Assembly (NCBI GenBank): GCA_003167215.1
Contig: PMTV01000025.1
Span: forward strand, 29,490-93,489
Reading direction: 5' to 3'
Source of the DNA: Acidobacteriota bacterium
GTDB taxonomy: Bacteria; Acidobacteriota; Terriglobia; Acidiferrales; UBA7541
Length of the DNA stretch: 64,000 bases
Position 1 is the first letter of the stretch. Each line of letters begins with the position of its first letter. The notes below the pieces were generated by a model. The model was not told the origin of the DNA. It did not search any database and worked only from the letters and a program-made list of their open reading frames with translations. The position numbers and the translations under genes are program-made. Positions 33,975 through 41,616 of the stretch are shown here, in pieces.

Positions 33975-34319
33975 CTAATTATGCGACCGATAAAGAATCA
34001 CGCGAACTTTCTCTAACGTCACCAGCCCGCCGCTAATCATTTCATCGAGCTGCGGCAGCATTTTCTCGATGCGTTCCGCTAATTCCACCACTTCGATCAC
34101 GATGGGCAAATCCTGCGAAAGCCTCATGATTTTTTCGGTATGGTACACGCTGGAAGAACCGAAACCGCCCACACCGCGCAGCACCGTAACTCCGCTGAAT
34201 TTTTCTCTCCGCAGTAATTCCACGATCGCATCGTACAGCGGCTTTCCATGCCAGCGGTCGGACTCGCCGATATGAATGCGCATCAGCGTTCTCTCACCTT
34301 CGAATCGTTCGTGCTCCAT
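33975..34319 (-). CDS. DUF190 protein, CrcB partner
   Basis: A 114-residue ferredoxin-like small protein. It shows MRIHIGESDRWHGKPLYDAI, TVLRGVGGFGSSSVYHTEKI and LSQDLPIVIEVVELAE, the DUF190 pattern, which resembles a PII-like regulator. DUF190 genes commonly lie beside fluoride exporter crcB. It follows crcB by 8 bp on the same transcript, so it should share the fluoride riboswitch. Upstream in-frame starts inside crcB are unlikely. A role in fluoride handling is inferred from context. Confidence 0.9.
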   Translation of the reverse strand: MEHERFEGERTLMRIHIGESDRWHGKPLYDAIVELLRREKFSGVTVLRGVGGFGSSSVYHTEKIMRLSQDLPIVIEVVELAERIEKMLPQLDEMISGGLVTLEKVRVILYRSHN

Positions 34320-34327
34320 CGCGCCTC

Positions 34328-34699
34328 CTAGATCCGGTCCGCCAATCGCATTCCGGCCAATATTGCCAGTATTCCGCCCACTACGCTCGCCATCAGATAA
34401 GTCCCTGCGCGCGCCCATTCTCCGTCTTGAATCAGTCGAACCGCCTCAAACGTGAAAGTCGAAAATGTGGTGAACGCGCCAAGAAACCCCACAGTAATCC
34501 CGATGCGCCATTCGGGTGGGATGGAGAGATGCGTCAGCGCGTATTCCGCCACGCCGCCGAGTAGAAAGCATCCGAGTATGTTGACGACGAGGGTCCCTGC
34601 GGGGAAACTCGAGCCCGTGCGCTCTTGCACCAGCCCCTGCAATCCGTAGCGCGCCAGAGTGCCTAAAGCCCCGAAAACGATCAGCAATGATATGCGCAA
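34328..34699 (-). CDS. crcB: Fluoride exporter CrcB/Fluc
   Basis: A 123-residue, four-helix membrane protein that forms a dual-topology fluoride channel. Family residues include GALGTLARYGLQ near the N-terminus, GTLVVNILGCFLLGG, and VGFLGAFTTFSTFTFEAV with the pore Phe and Thr ring. A single gene copy suggests a dual-topology homodimer. It lies directly downstream of a fluoride riboswitch with an intrinsic terminator, so fluoride should permit its expression, and it is followed by DUF190. Confidence 0.95.
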   Translation of the reverse strand: MRISLLIVFGALGTLARYGLQGLVQERTGSSFPAGTLVVNILGCFLLGGVAEYALTHLSIPPEWRIGITVGFLGAFTTFSTFTFEAVRLIQDGEWARAGTYLMASVVGGILAILAGMRLADRI

Positions 34700-34734
34700 A
34701 GTATCCCCCTTCTCTGCGCGCCGCTCCGTCCAAC

Positions 34735-34768
34735 AAAAAAACTCCTGGCGCCGGGCGGCGGCCAGGAG
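34735..34768 (-). terminator. Intrinsic terminator of the fluoride riboswitch
   Basis: On the minus strand, CTCCTGGCC... (from 34768) pairs with ...GGCGCCAGGAG (to 34742), followed by a T-run at 34741-34735. The 5' arm of the stem shares bases with the aptamer's ATGACTCCT end, so aptamer folding with fluoride would block termination. Confidence 0.88.
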
Positions 34769-34815
34769 TCATCAGTCCGTATGGCAGACGGTTTAGGCGA
34801 ACTCCATCGCCTTTC
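34735..34815 (-). promoter_or_regulatory. Fluoride (crcB-motif) riboswitch with terminator platform
   Basis: On the minus strand, GGCGATGGAGTTCGCC begins near 34811, then TAAACCGTCT, a short stem, and TGATGACTCCT near 34774-34764. These are the conserved parts of the fluoride aptamer: the GGCGAUGG...UUCGCC stem-loop, the AAC pseudoknot side and the AUGACUCCU 3' end. It stands in the crcB leader about 50 bp before the start codon. The expression platform overlaps the aptamer end, as expected for a turn-on switch. Confidence 0.93.
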
Positions 34816-34926
34816 GATCTTCAGCTGTATTCTACCATCGTCGCCGCATCGAATTTCAAGCTTCCTTTTTTGTTTCCTTCCCAATGTCTCTTGACACACA
34901 GGGCCGACTGCCGATATAGAAGATGC

Positions 34927-35412
34927 ATGGCTCACTCTTACTTAATTTTCGATTTCGGCAAAGACGAAGAAACCGCTCAGCACGCTCGCCACAAAGTGGA
35001 AAGTTGGAAACAAGGCTTTCGTCTCGGCAATAAACTCACCATTAAATTTGAACGCGAGGAACCCGAAGAAGAGAACGCCGCCGCGGAAGAAAACGCCGAA
35101 GCTTCCGCTAAGCCTTCCGCGGAAAAGCATACCGCCGCCTCGAAACATGCTGGCGGAGAAGGGAAGCGCGGCGGAAAGAAAAAATCATCCGCAAAACGCG
35201 CGAAGGCTGCCGAAGGCGTCGAAGACGAAGCCAACGCAAAAGTCCGCGTGATCGTTCGGCTCGATTTCTCCGACCACGAAAAGCTTTCTCTTCAGCGCTG
35301 GCTCGATCGTATTCCCACCGAGGAGCCGTTCAAGTCCGTGGAAGCCACAATCATTCGCCAGGGCGACCCCGAATTCAGTAAGACCAATGAACTGTTTGAA
35401 ACGCTTGGGTAG
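34927..35412 (+). CDS. Conserved hypothetical protein with charged low-complexity centre
   Basis: A 161-residue protein. The N-terminal part (1-45, MAHSYLIFDFGKDEETAQHA to TIKFER) and the C-terminal part (about 105-161, VRVIVRLDFSDHEKLSLQRW to TNELFETLG) look like two halves of one small beta-alpha domain. They are separated by about 60 residues of Glu/Ala/Lys-rich sequence (EENAEASAKPSAEKHTAASK and then KKKSSAKRAK). No family is recognised. It is divergent from the crcB riboswitch across about 110 bp. An ATG at 34927 is used, and the frame extends further upstream without support. Confidence 0.6.
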   Translation: MAHSYLIFDFGKDEETAQHARHKVESWKQGFRLGNKLTIKFEREEPEEENAAAEENAEASAKPSAEKHTAASKHAGGEGKRGGKKKSSAKRAKAAEGVEDEANAKVRVIVRLDFSDHEKLSLQRWLDRIPTEEPFKSVEATIIRQGDPEFSKTNELFETLG

Positions 35413-35844
35413 TCGCCACATCGCTGCTCCGTCCCGGTGGCTCAAGCGCCGCCGTCAAAACACAGCCTAGGACGGCGTGGTATTGGCCTGCTCGCGTGGG
35501 CCTGTTGAAAACCACTGAAAAACATGCATATCCGCAAAATCTCGAGATCAATATTCAAAAATACAGCAAATCTGGTATGTGACACGCCAATCGGGCTCCG
35601 GACGCTCTTTTCCATGCCATTTCAGGCTCCAACTCCTTTGTTCGCCGCAAGTTCGCTAGGGTCACCACCTCGAGTCACCATAGCTCGCCGCATTTGGAGC
35701 GTAGGGTGTTCCTAAGTGTCTTCTTATCTTTCTTTTACGCGACTTGGAAACGGTTTCGTAATCACACTTGAGCTTTTGCCCCTCCTGCGGTACTATATCC
35801 CTGCAGTTCGTGCAACCTGCGTTTAGTTCTCGCATCAAACTACT
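35413..35844 (+). other. Intergenic stretch, no convincing gene
   Basis: About 430 bp between two hypothetical genes. A short frame ending at the next ATG (LSFCPSCGTISLQFVQPAF, from a TTG near 35769) contains a CPSCG knuckle and would overlap the following start as ATGA, but it is too short and unsupported to call. No tRNA, terminator or clear promoter was recognised. Confidence 0.45.
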
Positions 35845-36114
35845 ATGACCGAAAAAGTTAAAGGCCGGGGACGTTTAGTTCCCGCACAAGCAACAGGTGT
35901 GGAATATAAGGTGGAGTTCGGAATCGACGTGGCACCCGAGACGTCGCAATACGGCCGGGGTCTTAAACCGACTCGTTGGGCCAAGTGCTCCGTTCGCTCG
36001 GCCCATGCCCAGGTATTTCCGGATGGGACGTATTTCCTGCATGCCGACGACGGTCGAGTGCACCAGCTGAAGGCCATCGGCGGCAAGTGGCATTGTCTCG
36101 CCTTGGCTGCTTAA
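35845..36114 (+). CDS. Small hypothetical protein (89 aa)
   Basis: An 89-residue soluble protein with a basic N-terminus and a beta-rich C-terminus (VFPDGTYFLHADDGRVHQLK). No signal, membrane segment or known family is seen. A clear Shine-Dalgarno is lacking. It may be a lineage-specific gene, or a frame that is open by chance, since the base composition is balanced and a reverse frame is also open. Confidence is therefore low to moderate. Confidence 0.4.
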   Translation: MTEKVKGRGRLVPAQATGVEYKVEFGIDVAPETSQYGRGLKPTRWAKCSVRSAHAQVFPDGTYFLHADDGRVHQLKAIGGKWHCLALAA

Positions 36115-36210
36115 ACTCTCTCCCGCGACGGCTGCGAAAGATTTCTCCTTCGTCCGTCGCGCAGCAGTATCCCCGGCTGTCCCTCAGTTCGAAACTACTG
36201 CGTTGAGAAA

Positions 36211-37545
36211 TTAGCTCCTGGGGAATGCTGCGGCTTGGCCGTCTTCCGCGTTCTCGTTGGACGAAAGGGGCATGCCGACTTCGATCGCCGTCCCACTTTC
36301 GTCTGAGAGGATCTCAAACTGTCCGTTCTGCTCTGCCACGCGTTCGCGCATCCCCGCCAGTCCTACACCGACATGCGTCCCATCGTGGAGAAAACGCTCG
36401 AGCGTCTCGCGCGGAATTCCCTGGCCGTAATCCCGTACGCGAAGCACCGCGCGATCCTTCAGCAAGTGCAGCGAAACTGCGGCGCGGGAGCTTTTGGCGT
36501 GCCGGTGAATATTGGTTAAGGACTCTTGTAAAACGCGAAACAAAGCGAGTTCCATCGCGCGCGGCATTCGGCTGTCGCTATCCGGTATGTCCGCTGAAAC
36601 CTCAATTCCGCTGCGTTTTGAGAATCCTTCCAAATACCAGCGCGCCGCGGAAGCGATTCCTATGTCGTCCAGCAGCGGCGGGTGCAGCAGGTAGGAGATC
36701 GTGCGAGCTTCCGCCAAAGATTCGTCAATTAATTTAAGGCAATCGGCCACCACAATGTCATTCGGGTTCGAATCCGCTAAATTGGACAACGCCAGCTTGG
36801 CGGCCACCAGATTCTGCCCTAATCCGTCGTGAAGCTCCCGTGAAAGCCGTCTGCGTTCCTCGTCCTGAAGCCTCAATACGCGGGCGCTCAGCCGGTGTGC
36901 GCTGGCCTCTGCTTTTTCCCGTGCGCCAAGCTCTTCAAGGAGCAAACGATAATGGATCCACAAGAAGGCCACTGCCACCACGAACGCCGCGCCTACGATA
37001 AACAGAAAAATCACAAAAAGCGTTCTTGACCGGCGCGAGCGCCGCTGGAAGAGCATGCCTTCTTCCCGTTCCATTTGCTGCATTACATTGTCGATTTCCT
37101 GGGCGATGACTACGTTATCGCGCGTGAATAGCGCCTGCTTGGCGTCGTCTATGTTTCCCGTCTTCCGCAAGTCTATCGCCACCCTCAAGACCTGTATTCT
37201 CCGGCTCACAATCGTCTCAAGCTGGCTGCACAATTCCTGCTGTCGCGGATTGTCCATTGTCAATTGCCGGATGTTAAGCAAATCCGCCGCCGCTTGATCG
37301 TTGGCTGAATCAAAGCTCGCTAGGTAGATCTCATCACCCGAGCTCACGTAGCTCAGCCGTGCGCGCGCCGCTTCCGAGAGGACGAATTCGACATTGTTTA
37401 ACGCCAGCTGCACTTGGTACGTGTGGGCCACCCATTTTGCACTGTTGGACAGGCGCGCGACGGTGATAGTGGCCGCTAAACTACCGATCAGCACCAAGGC
37501 TACGGCTGAGACGAAGGCAAGTTTTGCGCGGCTCCGAGGCAGCAT
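36211..37545 (-). CDS. CHASE3-type sensor histidine kinase (NarL-partner class)
   Basis: A 444-residue membrane kinase. It has a helix at 9-30, an extracytoplasmic CHASE3-like helical sensor (about 35-175) and a second helix (LFVIFLFIVGAAFVVAVAFL). The HisKA_3 phosphoacceptor lies in RLQDEERRRLSRELHDGLGQ, and the HATPase domain has VRDYGQGIPRE and VGVGLAGMRERV. This class phosphorylates NarL/LuxR-type regulators. None is adjacent, so it is an orphan here. The signal it senses is unknown. Confidence 0.9.
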   Translation of the reverse strand: MLPRSRAKLAFVSAVALVLIGSLAATITVARLSNSAKWVAHTYQVQLALNNVEFVLSEAARARLSYVSSGDEIYLASFDSANDQAAADLLNIRQLTMDNPRQQELCSQLETIVSRRIQVLRVAIDLRKTGNIDDAKQALFTRDNVVIAQEIDNVMQQMEREEGMLFQRRSRRSRTLFVIFLFIVGAAFVVAVAFLWIHYRLLLEELGAREKAEASAHRLSARVLRLQDEERRRLSRELHDGLGQNLVAAKLALSNLADSNPNDIVVADCLKLIDESLAEARTISYLLHPPLLDDIGIASAARWYLEGFSKRSGIEVSADIPDSDSRMPRAMELALFRVLQESLTNIHRHAKSSRAAVSLHLLKDRAVLRVRDYGQGIPRETLERFLHDGTHVGVGLAGMRERVAEQNGQFEILSDESGTAIEVGMPLSSNENAEDGQAAAFPRS

Positions 37546-37830
37546 GCTAGTTGCTCACTCGCATAGTTCAAATTCTGGAGTTACGCTCCGGATGAAAACT
37601 ATAGCACGACGCGCGGGGCATTATTGTTGAAGCACGGACGCAAACGCATGGGCTGGCGGCTAAGGGCGGCTTCCAGTACGGTCAAACTGCAAAGGCCCGC
37701 AAGGACCACCGTGTGCAGTCACTCCCGATGGGACAAAGCCGCCATCCACGCTCGTATTTCCATCACGCCTAATATAAACACTTGAAGCCGCACCGCCATC
37801 CGGTAAAGCCTGTAGAGGAGCCGCAAGGGT

Positions 37831-39327
37831 TCACTGCACCTGCGCGTCAAATACTCCCGTCTCCACCTTCCCCGCCCGCTTCACCTGTACGAAAATCCGG
37901 TAATCTCCGGCCTTTGGGAACCCATAAGGAAAACCCACCTCAGCGGGCATAGAGCCTGACGCCGGTGCCATCGCCATCCCGCTTTGCATAGACGACGCAT
38001 CACCCATCAGCCCCGCCTGCGCCATCTCCAGAGAAGCCATCGGCACCGACCCTGCCGGGTGCACGTGCGCGAACACGCTCAGGTCTGAACCCACAAATTC
38101 CGCGTGCCCTGCCATACCCATATACGGTTCCAAGTCCTGCGCCGGTTTTCCGTCCTTATCCTGCACGCTAAACTTGAAATCCATCGCCGTCTTCGCCCTC
38201 AGCGGACCTGGGCCGCGCTCCCAAATCATCCGCCCGCCGTCTGCAAGCTGTGAAACTGTGTCGTCTTTCCCCAGCACCGAGGCAATCGCCTCCCCAGACC
38301 AGGTCGAGTCGTCACCACTTAGCGGCTTGCCGTTTATTTCCGGCAAATCGACAGTCCCCACCAGCGTCCACGGAAATCCCCGCGAATCCACCACGTCCGC
38401 AAAAACCTGATAGTGTCCCGCCGGCATCGTCGGCAAATCATCCGCAAACGCGCCTCCTTCTAAAAGAGTCGGATGCAGATGCCACATCCGATTCATTCCC
38501 GGCAGTTCGATCAGGAACAGATGCATCAAGTGGTTGTGGTCCGGAACTACCTCGCCCATATTGATTCTGTCTGACCATTTCGGATTCTGTCCCCTGGCCC
38601 TGATCACCAGGCGGTTTCCGTTTTCCAGCGTGGTCTCAGCTATCGGCGGCTTGTAAAAATTTACGCGCCCTTGATAATCCGAATCTTCCAGTGCCCACCA
38701 CGATTTCCCCAGATACAGAAGGCCGGCCACCAGAATAATCGTCACCAACATCACAATCTTGGCTCTGCGTGCGTTGGCAGGCCCCGGAACTTCGCCGCGC
38801 TCCAGGCTTGCTTCGCGCGCTCCCGCGCCCGCAATCGAAATCACTCCGATGCCAAGCACCAGCAGCATCACCACCATCAATCCAGCCAGCGGTTTGTCCA
38901 TCGGGAATGTGCGCTGCGCAAACGAAGCCACCGGCACCGACAGTTCGCCTTTGCCTTTCGCGCCATCCACCATTACGCGGACCTGTAGCGCGCCGGATTC
39001 CATCAGCCAAAGATTGCCGGTAAAAAATTGGGGATCGTCCTTGGAAACCTTGGCCAGATCAGGCGTGGGCGGGAAGTTTGAACCCAATCCGCTCAGCCGT
39101 AACGGAACGATTTGCACCGTCTTCACATCGCCGTTTTCACACCGCACCTGAATTTCAGCCACGCCAGGAATCACCTGCGGCATTCGCACGGTCACGAAGA
39201 GATGATAAGGCCCGGCGTCGCCCTCGTAAAAAACGTCCGGGCTGCCCACGTGCGCGAGCGCGGGAATCGCGGCGCCAAGCAAAATAACCGCCGCTAGGAA
39301 TAACCGTCGCCGGAATTCCTTTTTCAT
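37831..39327 (-). CDS. Membrane protein with His/Met-rich extracytoplasmic domains
   Basis: A 498-residue protein with a signal-like N-terminus (LFLAAVILLGAAIPALAHVG) and two central membrane helices (MVVMLLVLGIGVISIAGAG and KIVMLVTIILVAGLLYLG). Before the helices is a YtkA-like beta domain (GPYHLFVTVRMPQVIPGVAE). After them come HNHLMHLFLIELPGMNRMWH, DLSVFAHVHPAGSVPMASLE and a Met-rich loop (GDASSMQSGMAMAPASGSMP). His/Met clusters outside the membrane suggest copper binding, but this is inference and no substrate is known. Its ATG overlaps the stop of the preceding gene as ATGA, so the two are coupled. Confidence 0.7.
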   Translation of the reverse strand: MKKEFRRRLFLAAVILLGAAIPALAHVGSPDVFYEGDAGPYHLFVTVRMPQVIPGVAEIQVRCENGDVKTVQIVPLRLSGLGSNFPPTPDLAKVSKDDPQFFTGNLWLMESGALQVRVMVDGAKGKGELSVPVASFAQRTFPMDKPLAGLMVVMLLVLGIGVISIAGAGAREASLERGEVPGPANARRAKIVMLVTIILVAGLLYLGKSWWALEDSDYQGRVNFYKPPIAETTLENGNRLVIRARGQNPKWSDRINMGEVVPDHNHLMHLFLIELPGMNRMWHLHPTLLEGGAFADDLPTMPAGHYQVFADVVDSRGFPWTLVGTVDLPEINGKPLSGDDSTWSGEAIASVLGKDDTVSQLADGGRMIWERGPGPLRAKTAMDFKFSVQDKDGKPAQDLEPYMGMAGHAEFVGSDLSVFAHVHPAGSVPMASLEMAQAGLMGDASSMQSGMAMAPASGSMPAEVGFPYGFPKAGDYRIFVQVKRAGKVETGVFDAQVQ

Positions 39328-40514
39328 CGGCGAATCCGCCGCATCCATTCCCCCCAGGACATTCCGAGTCGTACCGTCAGGATCGCCGCCACCAGCGCGA
39401 TCGCCATCTTCACCCAGAATTGCCCCGGCGTATGTTCGGTGTGAAAGAAAACGTTACGCACCCACGGAGACGTGGGCGGCACAAAATATGGAAAATTCGT
39501 AGTCTGGAAAATTCTATTCCGCGACTCCGGAGACATCAGAAAATCAGCAAACGGCCATTGCGCTGCGACAAAACTCACCAAAAATGCAGCTCCCAGCACG
39601 GCCGCCTGCTTCCATCGGCTCCAGGCTGCTGTGTGCTGGCGCAACAAATCGAAAACAATCGCCGGGACGATCAGCAGTAGCGGAAAATCCGGCGGCACCA
39701 AATGCGTCACGTTCTGGTACACCGGCCCCAGCTTCGGTACTGCCGGGAACAGCGGAAAGATCCACACAAAAGAAAGATGGATCGCCGTCCACATCGCCGT
39801 CATGATCGTCGCCGCCCAGCGATTTTTCGAAACCCACGCGACGGTCGCTATCCAGATGGGCGCCGCAAACATGATCACCAGGTAAAACTTCGCCCCATGC
39901 ATGAGAATCCGGTTGGTAACTTCCTGCGCGATTCCCACCGTCATGCCCATTAGAAAAACTACGGTGAGGAATAGAATCCGTTCCAGCCTGCGGCGATAAA
40001 TGCCTTCTGCGCGATTCATCTCCGCCAGCACCAGCACCAGCGTGCCAAATCGGATGCCGAGCATTCCCAGCGCCAGCAGCACGTGCGGCGGGCTTAATAT
40101 TTTCACGTCCAGCCCGTACGAGTTGTGCCACCAATTATCAAAAGGCCCCGCGGCGATCATCGCCACCGCGCCCCACGCGCAGATGAACGCACCCAGCGGC
40201 CCTCGGAAGCCCCACATCGAAACGGAAACATCGCGCAATCGCGAGTCTTTCTGGAACGTGGTGGAAAGAATCAAATACCCGCACGCAATCCCGGCCAGCA
40301 CTCCGGACAAATAAATCAGCATGTGCGCGGGCGTCCAGAACGTGTCGCGCCCGACCGTCTCGTGCCAGGAAATATCCCACGCGCTTCCAACTACCGCCGA
40401 TAGCACCGACACCACGCAGCACCATACGTACCAGGGAATCGACGCGGTTTCGGCATAGGCTCGTTCAACGCTCCGAGCCTGGATCGGTGGTTGCAAAGAA
40501 ATTGTTCCGGCCAT
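39324..40514 (-). CDS. Polytopic membrane protein, partner of the His/Met-rich protein
   Basis: A 396-residue protein with about ten membrane helices and no known family. Conserved-looking charged spots within the membrane include WDISWHETVGRDTFWTPAHM and FDNWWHNSYGLDVKILSPPH. Their paired His, Asp and Trp residues could bind a metal or a cofactor. The ATG at 40514 is preferred because the upstream frame crosses a repetitive intergenic stretch. It is the first gene of a pair with the His/Met-rich protein, so both likely act in the same envelope process. Confidence 0.7.
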   Translation of the reverse strand: MAGTISLQPPIQARSVERAYAETASIPWYVWCCVVSVLSAVVGSAWDISWHETVGRDTFWTPAHMLIYLSGVLAGIACGYLILSTTFQKDSRLRDVSVSMWGFRGPLGAFICAWGAVAMIAAGPFDNWWHNSYGLDVKILSPPHVLLALGMLGIRFGTLVLVLAEMNRAEGIYRRRLERILFLTVVFLMGMTVGIAQEVTNRILMHGAKFYLVIMFAAPIWIATVAWVSKNRWAATIMTAMWTAIHLSFVWIFPLFPAVPKLGPVYQNVTHLVPPDFPLLLIVPAIVFDLLRQHTAAWSRWKQAAVLGAAFLVSFVAAQWPFADFLMSPESRNRIFQTTNFPYFVPPTSPWVRNVFFHTEHTPGQFWVKMAIALVAAILTVRLGMSWGEWMRRIRR

Positions 40515-40594
40515 TTGTGTCACCCCGCTGCCCCATTTTACACCAGGAATGAAATCCCTAGGTTGTCCACCCACCTCACTACCGGCCATAGAAC

Positions 40595-40650
40595 TGTCAT
40601 CCCGAGCGAAGCGAGGCCTGCCTGTCGGCAGACAGGGATCTGCTCTTTGC
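40595..40650 (+). repeat. Intergenic palindromic element
   Basis: TGTCATCCCGAGCGAAGCGA is followed by CCTGTCGGCAGACAGGGATC, in which CCTGTC (40621-40626) pairs with GACAGG (40631-40636). The phrase resembles intergenic elements spread across many acidobacterial genomes. Only one full copy is seen here. A related start, CTGTCATCCCGTCG, lies at about 51920. Confidence 0.45.
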
Positions 40651-40737
40651 AACGTCACCGAATCACGTCGCCACGTGCCACAATTCCGTCTTTGTTCTAG
40701 CGAGGGGACTTGACTTTCGGTTGTAGAGGAGCCGCCC

Positions 40738-40767
40738 AAAAAAAAGAGCCGCCTCGAAAGGCGGCTC
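40738..40767 (-). terminator. Intrinsic terminator after the PEP-CTERM gene
   Basis: On the minus strand a perfect 9-bp stem GAGCCGCCT / AGGCGGCTC with loop TTCG is followed by eight T. It lies about 30 bp after the PEP-CTERM stop codon. Confidence 0.92.
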
Positions 40768-40798
40768 CTTCAGCAAGTGTATTTTCGTTGTAAAAAGA

Positions 40799-41422
40799 CT
40801 AGCTAAACAGCTTGCGGCGCGTTTTCAAGAAACCCAGACCAGCAAGTCCCGAGCTCAGCAACAGCAGAACACCCGGCTCTGGAGTCGTCGTTATCGTCCC
40901 GGCGTAATCCAGACCGTACGAGCTGCCCGCTTCTTGGTACACGTCGAACGAAATGGTATTCACCCCATCGACCAAATACGGCGCGATGTTGAAAGTCCCT
41001 TCAGTCGTCATCAGGCAGCCAATCTCTACCGAAGAGCAGGTCGGGTAGGAGCCACCGAGATTAGCGGCAAAGACTGTCGTCCCGTTCACGATCACCGACG
41101 TCGTGTCGTCGGCCAATACCGAAAGCGTTGCGCTTGTAATTGTTCCTGTTAGATCGAAAGTCTGGGTAAACATAACGCTTGTTCCGTTCGGCACTACCAC
41201 GAAACCAGGGTCGGAAGGATTACCTGTGTCCGCATAGGAAATCCAATTCGAGCCCGCGAGCGCGCCAGCCCAAGCCGGGTTCGACGATATATTCTGCGTC
41301 GCGCTTCCCGAGTTATTGCTCGTATTGCTCGCCGAGCTGCCTATCGGCGTGGAATCGGCGTTGGCCGTCAAAAAGCAGCCGCTTGCCATGATTGCCAGAG
41401 CTAATGTCATTAGTTTCTTCAT
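40799..41422 (-). CDS. PEP-CTERM sorted extracellular protein
   Basis: A 207-residue protein with a signal peptide (MTLALAIMASGCFLTANA) and a Ser/Asn-rich N-terminal region. A beta-sandwich-like body has TSVIVNGTTVFAAN and DGVNTISFDVYQ, reminiscent of carbohydrate-binding or adhesion folds. The C-terminal sorting tail is TPEPGVLLLLSSGLAGLGFL followed by KTRRKLFS. The PEP motif, hydrophobic helix and basic end are recognised by exosortase, which is not encoded in this window. The function of the mature protein is unknown. The gene is monocistronic, closed by a strong terminator. Confidence 0.85.
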   Translation of the reverse strand: MKKLMTLALAIMASGCFLTANADSTPIGSSASNTSNNSGSATQNISSNPAWAGALAGSNWISYADTGNPSDPGFVVVPNGTSVMFTQTFDLTGTITSATLSVLADDTTSVIVNGTTVFAANLGGSYPTCSSVEIGCLMTTEGTFNIAPYLVDGVNTISFDVYQEAGSSYGLDYAGTITTTPEPGVLLLLSSGLAGLGFLKTRRKLFS

Positions 41423-41616
41423 TTTGTGGTGCCTCCGAGTGCGTCCATAGACACGCTCGCTTGATTTTCTACAACTACACTTATAGCAAATTCAATGCCA
41501 TTCTTAAGTTATTGAAAATAAATGGCTTGAATAGACAACTTGGACGACATTGGGAGGTAGAGTCCTAAACGCGTCTACTTTCTGGGCAAATCTTTTCCCG
41601 CGAAACTGCGGCGTAC

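Noticed and set aside
35769..35848. A TTG-initiated frame of about 26 residues with a CPSCG knuckle that overlaps the next ATG
   Set aside because: Too short, no ribosome-binding site and no homologue recognised. It is noted only in the intergenic entry.
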